DNA of 6,318 nt, from contig JAFAGX010000554.1 of the NCBI GenBank assembly GCA_019237515.1, positions 1 through 6,318 of the forward strand, written 5' to 3'. Position numbers and translations under genes: made by a program. This DNA comes from Acidobacteriaceae bacterium. GTDB taxonomy: Bacteria; Acidobacteriota; Terriglobia; Terriglobales; SbA1. Below the pieces are notes generated by a model. It worked only from the letters and a program-made list of their open reading frames with translations. It made no database searches and was not told the DNA's origin. Below, one piece after another: positions 5,218 to 6,318 of the stretch (position 1 is the first letter of the stretch; each line of letters opens with the position of its first letter).

Positions 5218-6318
5218 TTAACGCGCCTGATTACCGGCTGAGCGATGCGTCCAGTAGATGGTTGCGGTGGGCTGGCCAATCGTGCGAATTACGACCATTG
5301 AGGTCAGATCATTTCGTCCGACGTGCTCGGCCACTGCATCATCGTCGATCGAAATCACGTAGTCGACATACTTTCGAGGATCAGCCAATGCGCGCTCCCA
5401 TAACCCTTCCGGATCAGAAGGCGTTTTCCAGGGGCGATGATTGCCTTCATTGATCGCGCGCCGGAGTGGGATTCCGGCATCCTGCAGCGCGCCAACGTGA
5501 TCGCCGAGGTACATCAAGAGTGTTGAATCCCGCGGCAGCTTCAGGAGAGTTGAAGCGAGCGCCTGGTCAAGCGCAATTCGCGATCGGGAGTTGATCGAAG
5601 CCTCACCGTAGCAAATTGGCTGGGCTCTCCAGACGAGCCCATAACTTACAGCCATTAAAGCGACGCCCGATAGCGCCGCTGCGATTGGTCCTGACGGCTT
5701 GCGAATGCGAGTCGACAAAACGTGTACGACCAATGCTAGCGCTATGGCGAAAGCCGGAATCATTTCTAAACCGAAGCGAACGTTGTAATACGAAAATGGC
5801 CACCAGATGGGCAGGTATATCGGGATGTTTCCGTAAGCCACTGATAGTGTGTAAAAAGCCATCGGGACAGCCAAAAGAAGGAGCGGCCATAGTTTTCTGT
5901 CCCACGCCAGGATGATGACCGCTCCGGCTATGAGCACAATAGTCCACGCTATTTGCAGCTTTCCCTGGCCGATGTTGTCTTCCGCAGACTTGAAGAAATA
6001 TGAGAACGAGACGGGGAGGTTGTGCCATCCCGGATGCGGTGATGAGGCGGAGAGCGCAGTCTTGTGCTGCTCAATCGACCGGGCCGAATACGGCCCATTC
6101 GCAAATTCCAGCGCATTGCGGTAGACGATCGCGTTGTACCCCAACCACAGCAGCGGACCGATGCTGGCCAGCAAAATAAATTTCGCGGCGCCGACCCTGA
6201 TCGTGTTCTGTCTGGCGACGACCACCGCCCATACCGCAGCCGCGCACAGCACGCCAGCAAGCAACCAGCCGTCATAACGGGTGAGGCAAGCCCCAAGTAC
6301 GCACCATCCACATTTCAC
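5218..6318 (-). CDS. Polytopic membrane protein, GT39/ArnT-like glycosyltransferase, C-terminal part
   Basis: The reading frame is open to the right edge, so the true start and the N-terminal part are missing. The GTG codon at the edge is not evidence of a start. The visible 366 residues begin with ACLTRYDGW (10-18), a motif common in bacterial GT39-like (PMT/ArnT family, polyprenyl-phosphate-sugar dependent) membrane glycosyltransferases. Hydrophobic segments follow at about 18-35, 45-66, 122-139, 143-163, 184-202 and 211-230. The block PFSYYNVRFGLEMIPAF (174-190) resembles the membrane-embedded NVRY-type motif of such proteins. Residues after about 235 form a soluble C-terminal domain ending in TAA at 5220-5218. 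The catalytic acidic residues of GT39 enzymes sit in the first extracytoplasmic loop, which would lie in the missing part, so activity cannot be judged. Typical relatives are 500 or more residues long. It would act at the cytoplasmic membrane, probably transferring sugar from a lipid carrier. The assignment is by motif and topology only. Confidence 0.6.
   Translation of the reverse strand: MKCGWCVLGACLTRYDGWLLAGVLCAAAVWAVVVARQNTIRVGAAKFILLASIGPLLWLGYNAIVYRNALEFANGPYSARSIEQHKTALSASSPHPGWHNLPVSFSYFFKSAEDNIGQGKLQIAWTIVLIAGAVIILAWDRKLWPLLLLAVPMAFYTLSVAYGNIPIYLPIWWPFSYYNVRFGLEMIPAFAIALALVVHVLSTRIRKPSGPIAAALSGVALMAVSYGLVWRAQPICYGEASINSRSRIALDQALASTLLKLPRDSTLLMYLGDHVGALQDAGIPLRRAINEGNHRPWKTPSDPEGLWERALADPRKYVDYVISIDDDAVAEHVGRNDLTSMVVIRTIGQPTATIYWTHRSAGNQAR

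Overview
The window is a compact stretch of bacterial chromosome, moderately GC-rich, in which every convincing gene lies on the minus strand. Gene content and protein style suggest an Acidobacteriota (Terriglobia/Koribacter-like) or related Gram-negative soil bacterium. The clues are a DAP-type peptidoglycan recycling ligase (Mpl), an LdcA-type carboxypeptidase, a GT39-like membrane protein with an LTRYDGW motif, and a secreted Q/P/T-rich protein. This placement is an inference from remembered family resemblance; no marker gene is present.

In transcription order (right to left) the layout is as follows. (1) 6318-5218: the C-terminal part of a polytopic membrane protein resembling GT39/ArnT-type glycosyltransferases, cut by the window edge. 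(2) A 68-bp gap. (3) 5149-4439: an MgtC/SapB-family membrane protein. (4) 4442-3657: a DapF (diaminopimelate epimerase) homologue. (5) 3644-2655: an LD-carboxypeptidase (LdcA, peptidase family S66). (6) 2658-1237: Mpl, the murein tripeptide ligase. (7) 1240-455: a PlsC-like lysophospholipid acyltransferase. (8) A 267-bp non-coding gap. (9) 187-1: the N-terminus of a secreted protein with a GTG start and a strong ribosome binding site, cut by the left edge.

Genes 3 to 7 look like one operon. Junctions mgtC/dapF, ldcA/mpl and mpl/plsC are 4-bp stop/start overlaps (ATGA, ATGA, GTGA), and dapF and ldcA are 12 bp apart. The core makes sense as a peptidoglycan-peptide recycling module: LdcA trims the terminal D-Ala from recovered tetrapeptides, and Mpl re-attaches the resulting L-Ala-gamma-D-Glu-meso-DAP tripeptide to UDP-MurNAc. 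DapF would nominally supply meso-DAP.

The most notable observation is that this DapF homologue lacks both catalytic cysteines. The positions matching Cys73 and Cys217 of the E. coli/H. influenzae enzymes are Ser74 and Ser207. The nearby non-catalytic cysteines and most of the substrate-pocket motifs are kept at identical offsets, so the substitution is not an alignment artefact. Whether the protein is an epimerase with altered chemistry, a different enzyme of the DapF/PhzF fold, or a non-catalytic partner of the recycling genes is open. I saw no RNA genes, insertion sequences, CRISPR arrays or other mobile elements.
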